Numbered from the stretch's first letter, positions 32,871 through 41,095 are shown. The stretch is DNA of 55,080 nucleotides from an uncultured Prevotella sp. (GCA_947164965.1 CAMUYR010000021.1:1-55080), one strand, 5' to 3'. The notes: generated from the letters alone by a model not told the origin. A program made the numbers and translations.

Positions 32871-33976
32871 TGAGAAGATATATACTGTTAGGATTGATGA
32901 TGCTGGGCATCAGTGTGCAGGCACAGCGGATGGACGATACAGATACACACAGCAAGTATATTCAGGCTGTGGATGAATACCGTCCTGCTCCTGGTCAGCA
33001 TGTGAACGATGTACCTGAGTATGAGCCTGGTGACACTGAGCAGGACATGATCAGAAAGTGTACTGAGAACTTGGCCAACAACGAGAAACATCTGGTTGCA
33101 TTAGGCGGGTGGGGAGGCTACATCACCTTCCACTTCGACCACTCTATAGCCAACATCCCAGGAAAGCGAGATTTTGCGGTATGGGGCAATGCCTATCAGG
33201 AAATGAAGAACCTGGTGTTTGGTGGAATGAATGAGGCAGGCGTCGTGATGGTGTCGAAGGATGAGAACAAGAACGGGCTGCCTGATGACAAATGGTATGA
33301 GATCAGTGGCAGCTGCGATGTGGATAGCGTGGGTAAGGTGATTTACGGCTATGAGGTGACCTATCGTCGCAATCCCATGGGCGATATCCCCTGGACAGAC
33401 AACAAGGGGAATAGTGGGACGATAGACAGAAACCACTACCATCTGCAAGAGTATTATCCAGAATGGTTGCCTGACGAGATTACATTCCAAGGGACGCGAC
33501 TGCCAGATAATATGGTGAATCTCTCGGACAAGGTGGATCAAGGGTGGACTCCCTATTATTTTGTGCTGATAGGATTCCGCTATGGCTATGCCGACAACCT
33601 GCCTAACTTCACGGATAAATCGGATGCAACGTCATACAACTATGAGGGTTGTGGCATCGATATTTCGTGGGCTGTCGATGAACAGCGCAAACCAGTCAAC
33701 CTCGACTTCATCGATTTTGTCAGAGTGTATACAGGACTGAACCAAAAGTGCCCACAGCCTGAATGGTGGGGTGAGACATCGACAGAGGTACAGGGTGCGG
33801 AGGATATACACTTGGAGGCATCCATAGAGGCTATCAAGAAGGCTACTGCAGGTATTGTGACGATATCAGCAGAAGAAACCAAGCACAGCGCCATCTACGA
33901 TATGCAGGGACGTCGGATTGCTACGCCACAAAAGGGTATATACATCAAGAACGGAAAGAAATTTATTTTTAAATAA
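32870..33976 (+). CDS. Exported cell-surface protein of the B12 locus
   Basis: 368 residues. Signal peptide ending in QAQ. A large domain with HLVALGGWGGYITFHFDHSI, DFAVWGNAY, EAGVVMVSKDENKNGLPDDKWYEISGS and DISWAVDEQ, which resembles PKD/cell-surface proteins of Bacteroidota. The end AIYDMQGRRIATPQKGIYIKNGKKFI is the Prevotella-type C-terminal sorting/anchoring domain. Position between btuG and btuF suggests a surface accessory of cobalamin capture; no B12-binding residue can be named. Confidence 0.7.
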   Translation: MRRYILLGLMMLGISVQAQRMDDTDTHSKYIQAVDEYRPAPGQHVNDVPEYEPGDTEQDMIRKCTENLANNEKHLVALGGWGGYITFHFDHSIANIPGKRDFAVWGNAYQEMKNLVFGGMNEAGVVMVSKDENKNGLPDDKWYEISGSCDVDSVGKVIYGYEVTYRRNPMGDIPWTDNKGNSGTIDRNHYHLQEYYPEWLPDEITFQGTRLPDNMVNLSDKVDQGWTPYYFVLIGFRYGYADNLPNFTDKSDATSYNYEGCGIDISWAVDEQRKPVNLDFIDFVRVYTGLNQKCPQPEWWGETSTEVQGAEDIHLEASIEAIKKATAGIVTISAEETKHSAIYDMQGRRIATPQKGIYIKNGKKFIFK

Positions 33977-34006
33977 CATGTCTAACAACTTTAAAATTAA
34001 AGCATT

Positions 34007-34762
34007 ATGAAAACAAACAAGTTTTTCTTGCTGGCAGCCATCGCTTTTGGCACAGCATTGTCATTCACCTCTTGTTCTAACGAGGACAACACCAGTGACA
34101 GATTTTTGACGATCTCTTTTGAGGGTCAGAAACTGAACGAAGACGGTTTTTGGTTGGGTGACGAGACCGGAACGCCATTCGACAGTTGGGGAGCAACAGG
34201 TTATGCTTGCAACTATTCAGAAAATGGAGTCAGCTTCCCTGTCAATTACACACCAGCATGGGGCTTGTGGAGTGGTTTCGCTATCTCAAGCCGTACAGCA
34301 ACAACATTCGATTTTGACAATTTAACGGCTGACCAGTTCAACAGCGCAGCAGGAGGTGCCAAGAGCGGAAAGAATTACTGTGTGATTTATCCCTGGGGTG
34401 AGAGCATCACTTTCACAAAGCCTGTAACCGTTAAAGGCTTCTGGTATACCAACAGCGCATGGGTAGTAGATGCTATCGTGAATGGTGATGGTATGACTCC
34501 TGGTAAGTTCGAAGCTGACGATTTCTTCAAGTGTATCGTTTATCCTGTACCTGCTGAAGGTCTGGGTGGTGCCCGTTATGAGATCGATCTGGCTAAGGAT
34601 GGTGACTACGTGAAGGAATGGAAGTACTGCAATCTGCGTGATGTTGATGCTTTCAAGAACATCACGAGCATGTCTTTCAATTTCGATAGTTCTAAGAAAA
34701 ACGCAGGTGGTCTGACCACTCCTACTTACGTTTGTATCGACGATATTGAGATTGAGTATTAA
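34007..34762 (+). CDS. DUF4465 lipoprotein of the B12 locus
   Basis: 251 residues. Lipobox Cys in LSFTSCSNED. DUF4465 pattern: FWLGDET, SWGATGYACNYSENGVSFPVNYTPAWGLWSGFAISSRT, AAGGAKSGKNYCVIYP and a final TPTYVCIDDIEIEY. These are beta-sandwich surface proteins. Additional B12-binding lipoproteins (BtuH) occur in Bacteroides btu loci and may belong to this family; I am not certain. The riboswitch-led operon context supports a role in cobalamin binding. Confidence 0.75.
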   Translation: MKTNKFFLLAAIAFGTALSFTSCSNEDNTSDRFLTISFEGQKLNEDGFWLGDETGTPFDSWGATGYACNYSENGVSFPVNYTPAWGLWSGFAISSRTATTFDFDNLTADQFNSAAGGAKSGKNYCVIYPWGESITFTKPVTVKGFWYTNSAWVVDAIVNGDGMTPGKFEADDFFKCIVYPVPAEGLGGARYEIDLAKDGDYVKEWKYCNLRDVDAFKNITSMSFNFDSSKKNAGGLTTPTYVCIDDIEIEY

Positions 34763-34777
34763 TCTCTCATTGTTTGA

Positions 34778-35893
34778 ATGCGTTACATTCAATTAATCAT
34801 ATTTGCAGTATCGCTATTCTCCTGTGGACGCCAGACAGGTTTCCATCAGGAGGGTGGCGACACTGTTGTCTTTCAGTATGCCCAGCGTCTGACCGTTGTC
34901 CGTCATGATGGCTATACGTTGGCAACACTCGAAAATCCTTGGCACGAAGGCAAGGTGCTCCATCAGTATATCCTCGTACCTGCCGATCAGGAGCTGCCTT
35001 CAGGATTGCCTCATGGCACCATTATCCGCACACCCCTGAAACGCAGTGTGGTGTTTACCACCGTCCATTGTGCCCTCTTGCAGATGATGCATCAGGAGTC
35101 GTCTATTGCTGGTGTGGCCGATCTGAAATACATCAAGATACCGTATATTCACGAACAAGTAGCCAAAGGTCGCATCATGGATTGTGGCGATGGTATGAGT
35201 CCTGTCATCGAGAAAATCATCGACCAGCATCCTGATGCTATTCTCCTGTCGCCCTTCGAAAACAGTGGGGGTTATGGCAAGCTGGAGGATATCAACATCC
35301 CCATTGTAGAGTGTGCTGAGTATATGGAACCCACACCGTTGGCCCGTGCTGAATGGATGCGTTTCTACGGCATGCTGTATGGTTGCGAAAAGACCGCAGA
35401 CAGTTTGTTTGCTGTCGTTGATAGCAGCTATCATGCCCTGCAGCAGCTGGCTTCTACAGCTAAACAAAAGCCCACCTGCCTGCTGGATAAGGTCACTGGT
35501 TCCGTTTGGTATGTACCTGGTGGCAAGAGCACCATCGGACAGATGATTCAGGATGCAGGAGCCACCTATCCTTGGGCTGACGACGACCATAGCGGTTCTG
35601 TATCACTGCCCTTCGAAACTGTTCTCGATAAGGCTGGCGACAGCGATGTGTGGCTGTTCCGTTTCAGTAGCGACCATCTTATCAGCTATCAGGAACTGTT
35701 GAGTGAACATGTGGGTTATAAACAGCTGAAGCCCTTCTACGAAAAGAGGGCCTATGGCTGTAATGTCGAGCTGTCCAGATTCTACGAGGAAGCTCCCTTC
35801 CGACCAGACTGGCTGTTGGGCGACTTTATCAAAATCATGCATCCTGAAATACCAAATCTGCCTGATTTGCGTTATTATCAGAAACTGAAGTAA
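34778..35893 (+). CDS. btuF: Cobalamin ABC transporter substrate-binding lipoprotein (BtuF-like)
   Basis: 371 residues. Lipobox LFSCGRQ. Type III periplasmic binding-protein fold: RTPLKRSVVFTTVHCALL, VIEKIIDQHPDAILLSP, WMRFYGMLYGCEKTADSLF, VWYVPGGKSTIGQMIQDAGATYPWADDDHSGSVSLPFETVLDKA. The protein would deliver cobalamin to BtuC. It lies directly before btuC (1-nt gap) in a cobalamin-controlled operon, which favours B12 over siderophores. Confidence 0.85.
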   Translation: MRYIQLIIFAVSLFSCGRQTGFHQEGGDTVVFQYAQRLTVVRHDGYTLATLENPWHEGKVLHQYILVPADQELPSGLPHGTIIRTPLKRSVVFTTVHCALLQMMHQESSIAGVADLKYIKIPYIHEQVAKGRIMDCGDGMSPVIEKIIDQHPDAILLSPFENSGGYGKLEDINIPIVECAEYMEPTPLARAEWMRFYGMLYGCEKTADSLFAVVDSSYHALQQLASTAKQKPTCLLDKVTGSVWYVPGGKSTIGQMIQDAGATYPWADDDHSGSVSLPFETVLDKAGDSDVWLFRFSSDHLISYQELLSEHVGYKQLKPFYEKRAYGCNVELSRFYEEAPFRPDWLLGDFIKIMHPEIPNLPDLRYYQKLK

Positions 35894-35894
35894 G

Positions 35895-36899
35895 ATGAAA
35901 GGCGTGCACTGTTGTCTTATGATGGGAGCACTCATCCTGTGTCTCTTTGCCCTCAATATCTTTGTGGGCTCAGTGCATATTCCTGCTTCTGATGTGTTGT
36001 CTATTCTATGTGGAGCTGATGCCAAGCCCTCCTGGCAGTATATCGTCTTGGAGTCACGCCTACCTCAGGCGCTCACCGCTATTCTCGCTGGTGGTGCTTT
36101 GGCTGTTAGCGGACTCCTGCTACAGACAGCTTTCCGCAATCCGCTGGCTGGTCCTTCTGTCTTCGGTATCAACAGTGGAGCAGGTCTGGGTGTCGCTTTG
36201 GTCATGTTGCTGCTGGGTGGAAGCCTCTCTACGGGTTCCGTCAGCGTCACGGGTTTCATGGCTATCCTCCTCGCAGCCTTTGTGGGGGCTATGATCGTGA
36301 TGCTCATCATCATCTTTTTCTCCACCTTGGTGCGTAGCAGTGTCATGCTCCTCATCATCGGCATCATGATAGGCTATATCTCCAATTCCGCCATCTCCCT
36401 GCTCAACTTCTTTGCTACCGACGAAGGGGTCAAGTCGTATATGGTGTGGGGCATGGGTTCGTTTGGTGGCGTCTCTATGCGCATGATGCCCACCTTTGCT
36501 ATTGTCACCATCTTGGGCCTCATAGGAGCCTTGCTGTTGATAAAGCCCCTGAACGCCCTTCTGTTGGGCGATCGCTATGCTGAGAATCTGGGCATCAATA
36601 TCCTGCGTGTGCGCCATTGGCTATTGGTCGTCACAGGTTTGCTGACAGCTATCGTCACAGCCTTCTGTGGTCCTTTGGCGTTTATCGGACTGGCTGTTCC
36701 CCACATGACGCGACTGGTGTTGCGAACAGATAATCACCGTCTGCTGATGCCTGCTACTATTCTCATGGGTAGTGTCGTTGGTTTGGTATGCAACCTGCTT
36801 TGTGTGTTGCCAGGCGAGAGTGGGGTGATACCCCTCAATGCAGTCACACCATTGATAGGTGCTCCCGTCATTATTTACGTTATTATCCGTCGTAAGTAA
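35895..36899 (+). CDS. btuC: Cobalamin ABC transporter permease (BtuC, FecCD family)
   Basis: 334 residues, about 10 membrane helices. Family marks: ESRLPQALTAILAGGALAVSGLLLQTAFRNPLAGPSVFGINSGAGLG, the helix FCGPLAFIGLAVPHMTRLV (coupling-helix region) and the end GESGVIPLNAVTPLIGAPVIIYVIIRRK. It forms the inner-membrane pore. No ATPase (btuD) follows; a terminator and a different operon do, so the energising subunit must be encoded elsewhere. Confidence 0.92.
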   Translation: MKGVHCCLMMGALILCLFALNIFVGSVHIPASDVLSILCGADAKPSWQYIVLESRLPQALTAILAGGALAVSGLLLQTAFRNPLAGPSVFGINSGAGLGVALVMLLLGGSLSTGSVSVTGFMAILLAAFVGAMIVMLIIIFFSTLVRSSVMLLIIGIMIGYISNSAISLLNFFATDEGVKSYMVWGMGSFGGVSMRMMPTFAIVTILGLIGALLLIKPLNALLLGDRYAENLGINILRVRHWLLVVTGLLTAIVTAFCGPLAFIGLAVPHMTRLVLRTDNHRLLMPATILMGSVVGLVCNLLCVLPGESGVIPLNAVTPLIGAPVIIYVIIRRK

Positions 36900-36900
36900 C

Positions 36901-36926
36901 AAAAATTGCCTCAAAACGCAATTTTT
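36901..36926 (+). terminator. Terminator of the B12 operon
   Basis: Perfect 9-bp stem AAAAATTGC / GCAATTTTT with an 8-nt loop, one base after the btuC stop, followed by CTTTC. Confidence 0.8.
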
Positions 36927-36937
36927 CTTTCAAAATG

Positions 36938-36969
36938 TTTGGTGGATTGCAGGAAAAGTTATACTTTTG
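36938..36969 (+). promoter_or_regulatory. Promoter of the aromatic amino-acid operon
   Basis: TTTG at 36938-36941 and TACTTTTG at 36962-36969, 20-bp spacer. The leader-peptide ATG is 27 nt downstream. Confidence 0.8.
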
Positions 36970-36996
36970 CAACCGATAAACAAAAATCAAGAGACA

Positions 36997-37074
36997 ATGA
37001 ATCAGTTGAATCAGTATTTTTACGGCTATTATTTTTACTTTGCAAGCAATTGTGAAGCGGATGGTCGTAAGTAA
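36997..37074 (+). CDS. Tyr/Phe-rich leader peptide
   Basis: 25 codons from ATG 36997 to TAA 37072-37074. Residues 7-15 are YFYGYYFYF: eight aromatic codons in nine (Tyr at 37015, 37021, 37027, 37030, 37036; Phe at 37018, 37033, 37039). A shortage of charged tRNA-Tyr or tRNA-Phe would stall the ribosome here. The last codons contain arm A of the antiterminator. It lies between a clear promoter and the aromatic operon, and its only evident role is sensing tyrosine and phenylalanine supply. A longer frame to 36859 crosses the promoter and terminator and is not used. Confidence 0.88.
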   Translation: MNQLNQYFYGYYFYFASNCEADGRK

Positions 37075-37147
37075 AAATGAAGAATTGAAAAATTGAAGAA
37101 TTGAAATAAGGCTCCGCTTCACAAAACAGTGAAAGCGGATTTTTTTT
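37050..37147 (+). promoter_or_regulatory. Transcription attenuator (antiterminator/terminator switch)
   Basis: Arm A TTGTGAAGCGGA (37050-37061, inside the leader peptide) is perfectly complementary over 12 nt to arm C TCCGCTTCACAA (37113-37124). Arm C can instead pair with arm D GTGAAAGCGGA (37129-37139): 10 bp, one bulged A, 6-nt loop, then eight T (37140-37147), a classic terminator. A ribosome that reaches the leader stop covers A, so C-D forms and transcription ends. A ribosome stalled on the Tyr/Phe codons leaves A free, so A-C forms and the operon is read. The terminator ends 27 nt before the first enzyme gene. Confidence 0.85.
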
Positions 37148-37174
37148 AAATAGAAGAATAGTAAAACAGAAGAT

Positions 37175-38341
37175 ATGATACAACCAGCAGACAGATTGAG
37201 TTTAGTACAGGAGTACTATTTCAGTAGGAAATTAAAGGAAGTGGCACAGATGAATGCCGAGGGCAAGGATATTATCAGCCTTGCTATTGGCAGTCCTGAT
37301 ATGCCTCCCTCGCCACAGACCATCGACAAGCTGTGCGAGGTGGCTCACCAGCCTCATGCTCACGGCTATCAGCCCACACAGGGTACGCCCGAGCTTCGTG
37401 AGGCTATGTGTGGCTTCTACAAGCGTTGGTACAATGTCGGTCTCGACGCCAAGACCGAGGTGCTGCCTCTGATTGGTTCCAAAGAGGGCATCCTGCATGT
37501 CACGCTGGCTTTCGTCAATCCTGGCGACAGCGTGCTGGTGCCTAATCCCGGCTATCCCACCTACACCTCTTTGTCAAAGATATTAGGTGCCAACATCGTG
37601 AACTACAATCTGCGTGAGGACAATGGTTGGCAACCTGACTTCGACCAGTTGGAGGAGATGATGGCTAATAACAGCCGAATCAAACTCATGTGGACCAACT
37701 ATCCCAACATGCCTACTGGTGGTCGTGCTCAGCGTGCTACCTACGAGCGCTTGGTGAAGTTTGCCTTAGATCACGATATCGTTGTGGTCAACGACAATCC
37801 CTACAGCTTTATCCTCAGCGAGGAACATCTCAGCATTCTTCAGGTACCGGGTGCTAAGGACTGCTGCATCGAGTTCAACTCCATGTCTAAGTCGCACAAC
37901 ATGCCTGGTTGGCGTGTAGGTCTCTGTGCCTCCAATGCCCAGTTTATCCAGTGGATCCTGAAGGTTCAGTCGAACATCGAGAGCGGTACCTTCCGAGGCA
38001 TCCAGTTGGCTGCTGCTGAGGCTTATAACAATGATGAGGCTTGGCATCGTGAGTACAATATCAACACCTATGCCCGTCGTCGTCAGTATGCCGAACAGAT
38101 CATGGATGTGTTGGGTTGCAAGTACGATCCCAATCAGGTGGGCATGTTCCTCTGGGGACGCATTCCTGATGACATTCAGAACGTTGAAGACCTTACCGAA
38201 AAAATTTTACACGAGGCACGCGTCTTCATCACCCCGGGCTTCATCTTCGGCTCCAATGGTGAGCGCTACATCCGCATCTCACTTTGTGCCAAGGAAGACA
38301 AAATACAGCAAGCATTAGAAAGAATTAAAAAAGCAATATAA
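37175..38341 (+). CDS. Class I/II aminotransferase of the aromatic operon
   Basis: 388 residues, PLP fold type I. IISLAIGSPDMPPSP at the N-terminus, HGYQPTQGTPELREAM, NPGYPTYTSLSKILGA, NYPNMPTGG, VVVNDNPYSFIL with the cofactor-binding Asp and Tyr, the PLP Lys in FNSMSKSHNMPGWRVG, and the substrate Arg in RYIRISLCA. Encoded with DAHP synthase/chorismate mutase and prephenate dehydrogenase behind a Tyr/Phe attenuator, it most likely transaminates phenylpyruvate and 4-hydroxyphenylpyruvate (or prephenate). The next ATG is one base after its stop. Confidence 0.88.
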   Translation: MIQPADRLSLVQEYYFSRKLKEVAQMNAEGKDIISLAIGSPDMPPSPQTIDKLCEVAHQPHAHGYQPTQGTPELREAMCGFYKRWYNVGLDAKTEVLPLIGSKEGILHVTLAFVNPGDSVLVPNPGYPTYTSLSKILGANIVNYNLREDNGWQPDFDQLEEMMANNSRIKLMWTNYPNMPTGGRAQRATYERLVKFALDHDIVVVNDNPYSFILSEEHLSILQVPGAKDCCIEFNSMSKSHNMPGWRVGLCASNAQFIQWILKVQSNIESGTFRGIQLAAAEAYNNDEAWHREYNINTYARRRQYAEQIMDVLGCKYDPNQVGMFLWGRIPDDIQNVEDLTEKILHEARVFITPGFIFGSNGERYIRISLCAKEDKIQQALERIKKAI

Positions 38342-38342
38342 T

Positions 38343-39407
38343 ATGGAACTGGAATTAGAAAAACTGAATCTTCCGAGTGACAACCAACGCCCCTTCGTCA
38401 TTGCAGGACCCTGTAGTGCTGAGACTGAGGAGCAAGTGATGAATACCGCCCGCCAACTGGCTATGAAGGGCTGCCATAATTTCCGTGCTGGCGTCTGGAA
38501 ACCCCGCACTAAGCCAGGCGGCTTCGAGGGTAATGGCGAGAAAGCGCTCCCTTGGATGAAGCAGGTGAAGGACGAGACCCACATGCTGGTGGCTACTGAG
38601 GTGGCCACACCAGAGCATGTCGAGTTGGCTATGAAGTACGACATCGACATCCTGTGGATAGGTGCCCGTACCACCGCCAATCCCTTTGCCATGCAGGCTT
38701 TGGCCGATGCCATGAAAGGTGTCGATGTACCTGTCTTCGTGAAGAACCCCGTCAACCCCGACCTCGAACTTTGGATTGGTGCTTTGCAGCGTCTGAATCA
38801 GGCTGGTGTCAAGCGTCTGGGAGCCATCCATCGCGGCTTCTCCAGCTACGAGCAGAAGATATACCGCAATGCTCCTATGTGGCAGATTCCCATCGAGCTG
38901 CATCGTCGCATTCCTGAGCTGCCTATCATCAGCGACCCCAGCCATATTGGGGGTAGGAGAGAGCTGATAGCCCCTCTGTGCCAGCAGGCTATGGACCTTG
39001 GTTTCGATGGTCTCATCGTCGAGAGTCATTGCGATCCTGACAAGGCGTGGAGCGATGCCAAGCAGCAGGTCACCCCTGATGTTCTCGACTACATCCTCTC
39101 GTTGCTTATCATCCGCGACGAACATGTCTCTACCGAGGGCATCACCCAGTTGCGCAAGCAGATCGACGAGCTCGACAATCAGCTCATGGAACTTCTGGCC
39201 AAGCGCATGTCCGTCTGTCGCGAGATTGGCGAGTATAAGAAGGAGCACAACATGACCGTTCTGCAGGCCTCGCGCTACAACGAGATTCTCGAGAAGCGTG
39301 GTGTGCAGGGCACGCTCACAGGCATGGCTGCTGAGTTTGTCGCCAAGGTGTTCGAGAGCATCCACGAAGAGTCCGTACGTCAACAAATAGAGATTATAAA
39401 TAAATGA
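38343..39407 (+). CDS. Bifunctional DAHP synthase / chorismate mutase
   Basis: 354 residues. The DAHP synthase half (about 1-255) has FVIAGPCSAETEEQ, FRAGVWKPRTKPGGFEGNG, VATEVATPEHVE, WIGARTTANPF, VFVKNPVNPD, HRGFSS, ISDPSHIGGRREL and GLIVESHCDPD. The chorismate mutase half (type II/AroQ, about 268-354) has LRKQIDELDNQLMELLAKRMSVCREIGEYKKEHNM. It makes the first shikimate-pathway intermediate and converts chorismate to prephenate in one polypeptide. The fusion order is mutase at the C-terminus, common in Bacteroidota. Feedback may act through the mutase domain. Confidence 0.93.
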   Translation: MELELEKLNLPSDNQRPFVIAGPCSAETEEQVMNTARQLAMKGCHNFRAGVWKPRTKPGGFEGNGEKALPWMKQVKDETHMLVATEVATPEHVELAMKYDIDILWIGARTTANPFAMQALADAMKGVDVPVFVKNPVNPDLELWIGALQRLNQAGVKRLGAIHRGFSSYEQKIYRNAPMWQIPIELHRRIPELPIISDPSHIGGRRELIAPLCQQAMDLGFDGLIVESHCDPDKAWSDAKQQVTPDVLDYILSLLIIRDEHVSTEGITQLRKQIDELDNQLMELLAKRMSVCREIGEYKKEHNMTVLQASRYNEILEKRGVQGTLTGMAAEFVAKVFESIHEESVRQQIEIINK

Positions 39408-40195
39408 AAATATTAGTATTAGGTGCAGGCAAGATGGGAAGTTTCTTCATCGACCTGCTGAGTTTCGACCACGAGGTCGCCGTATTCGAGCGCGACCCTA
39501 AGCGCATGCGTTTCACGTATAATTGTCAGCGTTTCACCACCTACGACGAGATACGCGCGTTTCAGCCCGAGTTGCTCATCAATGCCGTCACGCTGAAGTA
39601 CACCATTCCCGTCTTCCAGGAGGTCATTCCCTACCTGCCCAAGGAGTGCATCATCAGCGATATCGCGAGTGTTAAAACCGATTTGAAAGAATTTTACGAA
39701 CAGAGCGGTATGCGCTACGTCTCTACGCACCCTATGTTCGGTCCCACCTTCGCCAATCTGCAACAGCTCTCTGAGGAGAACGCCATCATCATCAGCGAGG
39801 GCGACTATATGGGTCGTATCTTCTTCAAGGACCTCTATCAGAAGCTGGGCTTGAACATCTACGAATACACCTTCGAGGAGCACGATAAGACCGTTGCTTA
39901 CTCGCTCAGCATCCCCTTCGTCTCGACATTTGTTTTTGCTGCTGTCATGAAGCATCAGGACGCCCCTGGTACCACCTTCAAGCGCCACATGCGTATCGCC
40001 AAGGGTGTACTCAACGAAGACGACTACCTGCTGCAGGAAATCCTCTTCAACCCCTACACCCACGACCAAGTGTCGCAGATCCGTACCGAGTTGAAAGAGC
40101 TCCTCGAAATCATCGACCAGAAGGATGCTGCAGGCATGAAGGGCTACCTCACCAAGATTCGCAACAATGTGAAGCGCGATATCGAGATCAAGTAA
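39404..40195 (+). CDS. tyrA: Prephenate dehydrogenase
   Basis: 263 residues. NAD-binding KILVLGAGKMGSFFIDLL, VFERDPKRM, then IISDIASVKTDLKEFYEQSGMRYVSTHPMFGPTFANL, where the family's catalytic His lies in STHPMFGP, and a helical dimerisation domain. It makes 4-hydroxyphenylpyruvate for tyrosine. ATG overlaps the preceding stop by 4 nt. A terminator follows. Confidence 0.9.
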   Translation: MKILVLGAGKMGSFFIDLLSFDHEVAVFERDPKRMRFTYNCQRFTTYDEIRAFQPELLINAVTLKYTIPVFQEVIPYLPKECIISDIASVKTDLKEFYEQSGMRYVSTHPMFGPTFANLQQLSEENAIIISEGDYMGRIFFKDLYQKLGLNIYEYTFEEHDKTVAYSLSIPFVSTFVFAAVMKHQDAPGTTFKRHMRIAKGVLNEDDYLLQEILFNPYTHDQVSQIRTELKELLEIIDQKDAAGMKGYLTKIRNNVKRDIEIK

Positions 40196-40221
40196 CAGAG
40201 GACTGTCCCCCAACATAAAGT

Positions 40222-40256
40222 AAATCGGACCCACCTCACGGTGAGCCCGATTTTCT
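40222..40256 (+). terminator. Terminator of the aromatic operon
   Basis: AAATCGG (40222-40228) pairs with CCGATTT (40247-40253), with an inner CTCAC/GTGAG helix, followed by TTTTCTTTTC. It resembles the terminator at 41614. Confidence 0.85.
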
Positions 40257-40260
40257 TTTC

Positions 40261-40368
40261 TTAGAACGGTCCGTGCCCCATGCACGACGTCGTTCCCATT
40301 GCAGTCAAAGCTGCGGTCAAGATGCTTACGATTACTTGGATAATCGCCTTCCACGTCTCCTTCTTCAT
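40261..40368 (-). CDS. Smalltalk micro-protein
   Basis: 35 residues: Lys-rich start MKKETWKAIIQVIVSIL, a single hydrophobic helix, and TTSCM near the end. This is the pattern of the Bacteroidota 'smalltalk' family, tiny proteins usually encoded just after an HU-like DNA-binding protein, as here (6-nt gap). It is probably a membrane or lipid-anchored peptide; function unknown. Confidence 0.85.
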   Translation of the reverse strand: MKKETWKAIIQVIVSILTAALTAMGTTSCMGHGPF

Positions 40369-40374
40369 ACGCCT

Positions 40375-40998
40375 TTAATCTCCTTCACCTGGTTCGTCAC
40401 CATTGTTGGTGGGCGTAGAGCTTGAGCCGCTACCGCTACCGCTGCCGCTGCCACTGCCACTGCCGCTTCCACTGGTGCCTGCTGGCGACAGGATGAAGCT
40501 GATGGGCGTCTTGTTCTGGAATCGCTTCTCCTTACCGTCTACGGTCTGCTTGATGCTCTCCACCACGTAGCCCGCATCGAACACGCACTCCTCCTTCAGA
40601 GCCCTTGAGGTCAACTTCTCGCCCTTGGTGTTCTCCGGAGTGAAGTTCATGTGCACACCGTCGATCAGCTTGTCGAGACCAGTCTCCATAGCTGCCTGCA
40701 CCGAGTTGGCACCGCCCTTCACGCTCTCGATAGATGGTCCGAAGGTTCCCAAGCCCTCCAGCTTGACGGGCTGACCCTGCAGCACCAGTTCCTTCATACA
40801 CTCCACCACCTGCTGCACCACGAGCACCACCATCTGATAGTCGGCCAGCTTGCCGTGCTCCGTCATGTGGCTGCAGAAGCCCTTCAGGTCGAGCGGCGTC
40901 TTGGTGTCCACCTCAGGATACCACTTGCCGAAGTACGTAGACGATTCATTTTTGTTCTGTCGCAAATTCACGACCATTGCAATTTTTCTTACTGCCAT
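40375..40998 (-). CDS. HU-like (HU-HIG) DNA-binding protein with Gly-Ser tail
   Basis: 207 residues. Residues 1-125 form the HU-related fold of the Bacteroidota HIG type (MAVRKIAMVVNLRQNK, YFGKWYPEVDTKTPLDLKGFCSHMTEHGKL, VKLEGLGTFGPSIES). The end is a run of eight Gly-Ser pairs followed by an acidic tail, encoded by a CCGCTG/CCACTG hexamer repeat that may change length. Such proteins bind DNA; in this lineage they are often part of small mobile cassettes with smalltalk and a primase-like gene, which is missing here. Confidence 0.85.
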   Translation of the reverse strand: MAVRKIAMVVNLRQNKNESSTYFGKWYPEVDTKTPLDLKGFCSHMTEHGKLADYQMVVLVVQQVVECMKELVLQGQPVKLEGLGTFGPSIESVKGGANSVQAAMETGLDKLIDGVHMNFTPENTKGEKLTSRALKEECVFDAGYVVESIKQTVDGKEKRFQNKTPISFILSPAGTSGSGSGSGSGSGSGSGSSSTPTNNGDEPGEGD

Positions 40999-41087
40999 AA
41001 TAGTTAATAGTTTGTCGAAAGGTTAATTAATTTAGTTCTTTTCTCTTGCACTCCAGAATGCGTGCGCATCACATCTTTTGTACGATG

Positions 41088-41095
41088 CAAAGGTA
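41088..41095 (-). promoter_or_regulatory. -7 element of the HU-smalltalk operon
   Basis: TACCTTTG on the minus strand, 89 nt before the HU-like ATG. Confidence 0.55.

Noticed and set aside
38355..39386. 343-codon open frame on the minus strand inside the DAHP synthase/chorismate mutase gene
   Set aside because: It mirrors a well-supported enzyme gene and its translation has no recognisable domain; it is a shadow of codon bias. The same applies to the long minus frames at 39419-40354 and 42379-43221.
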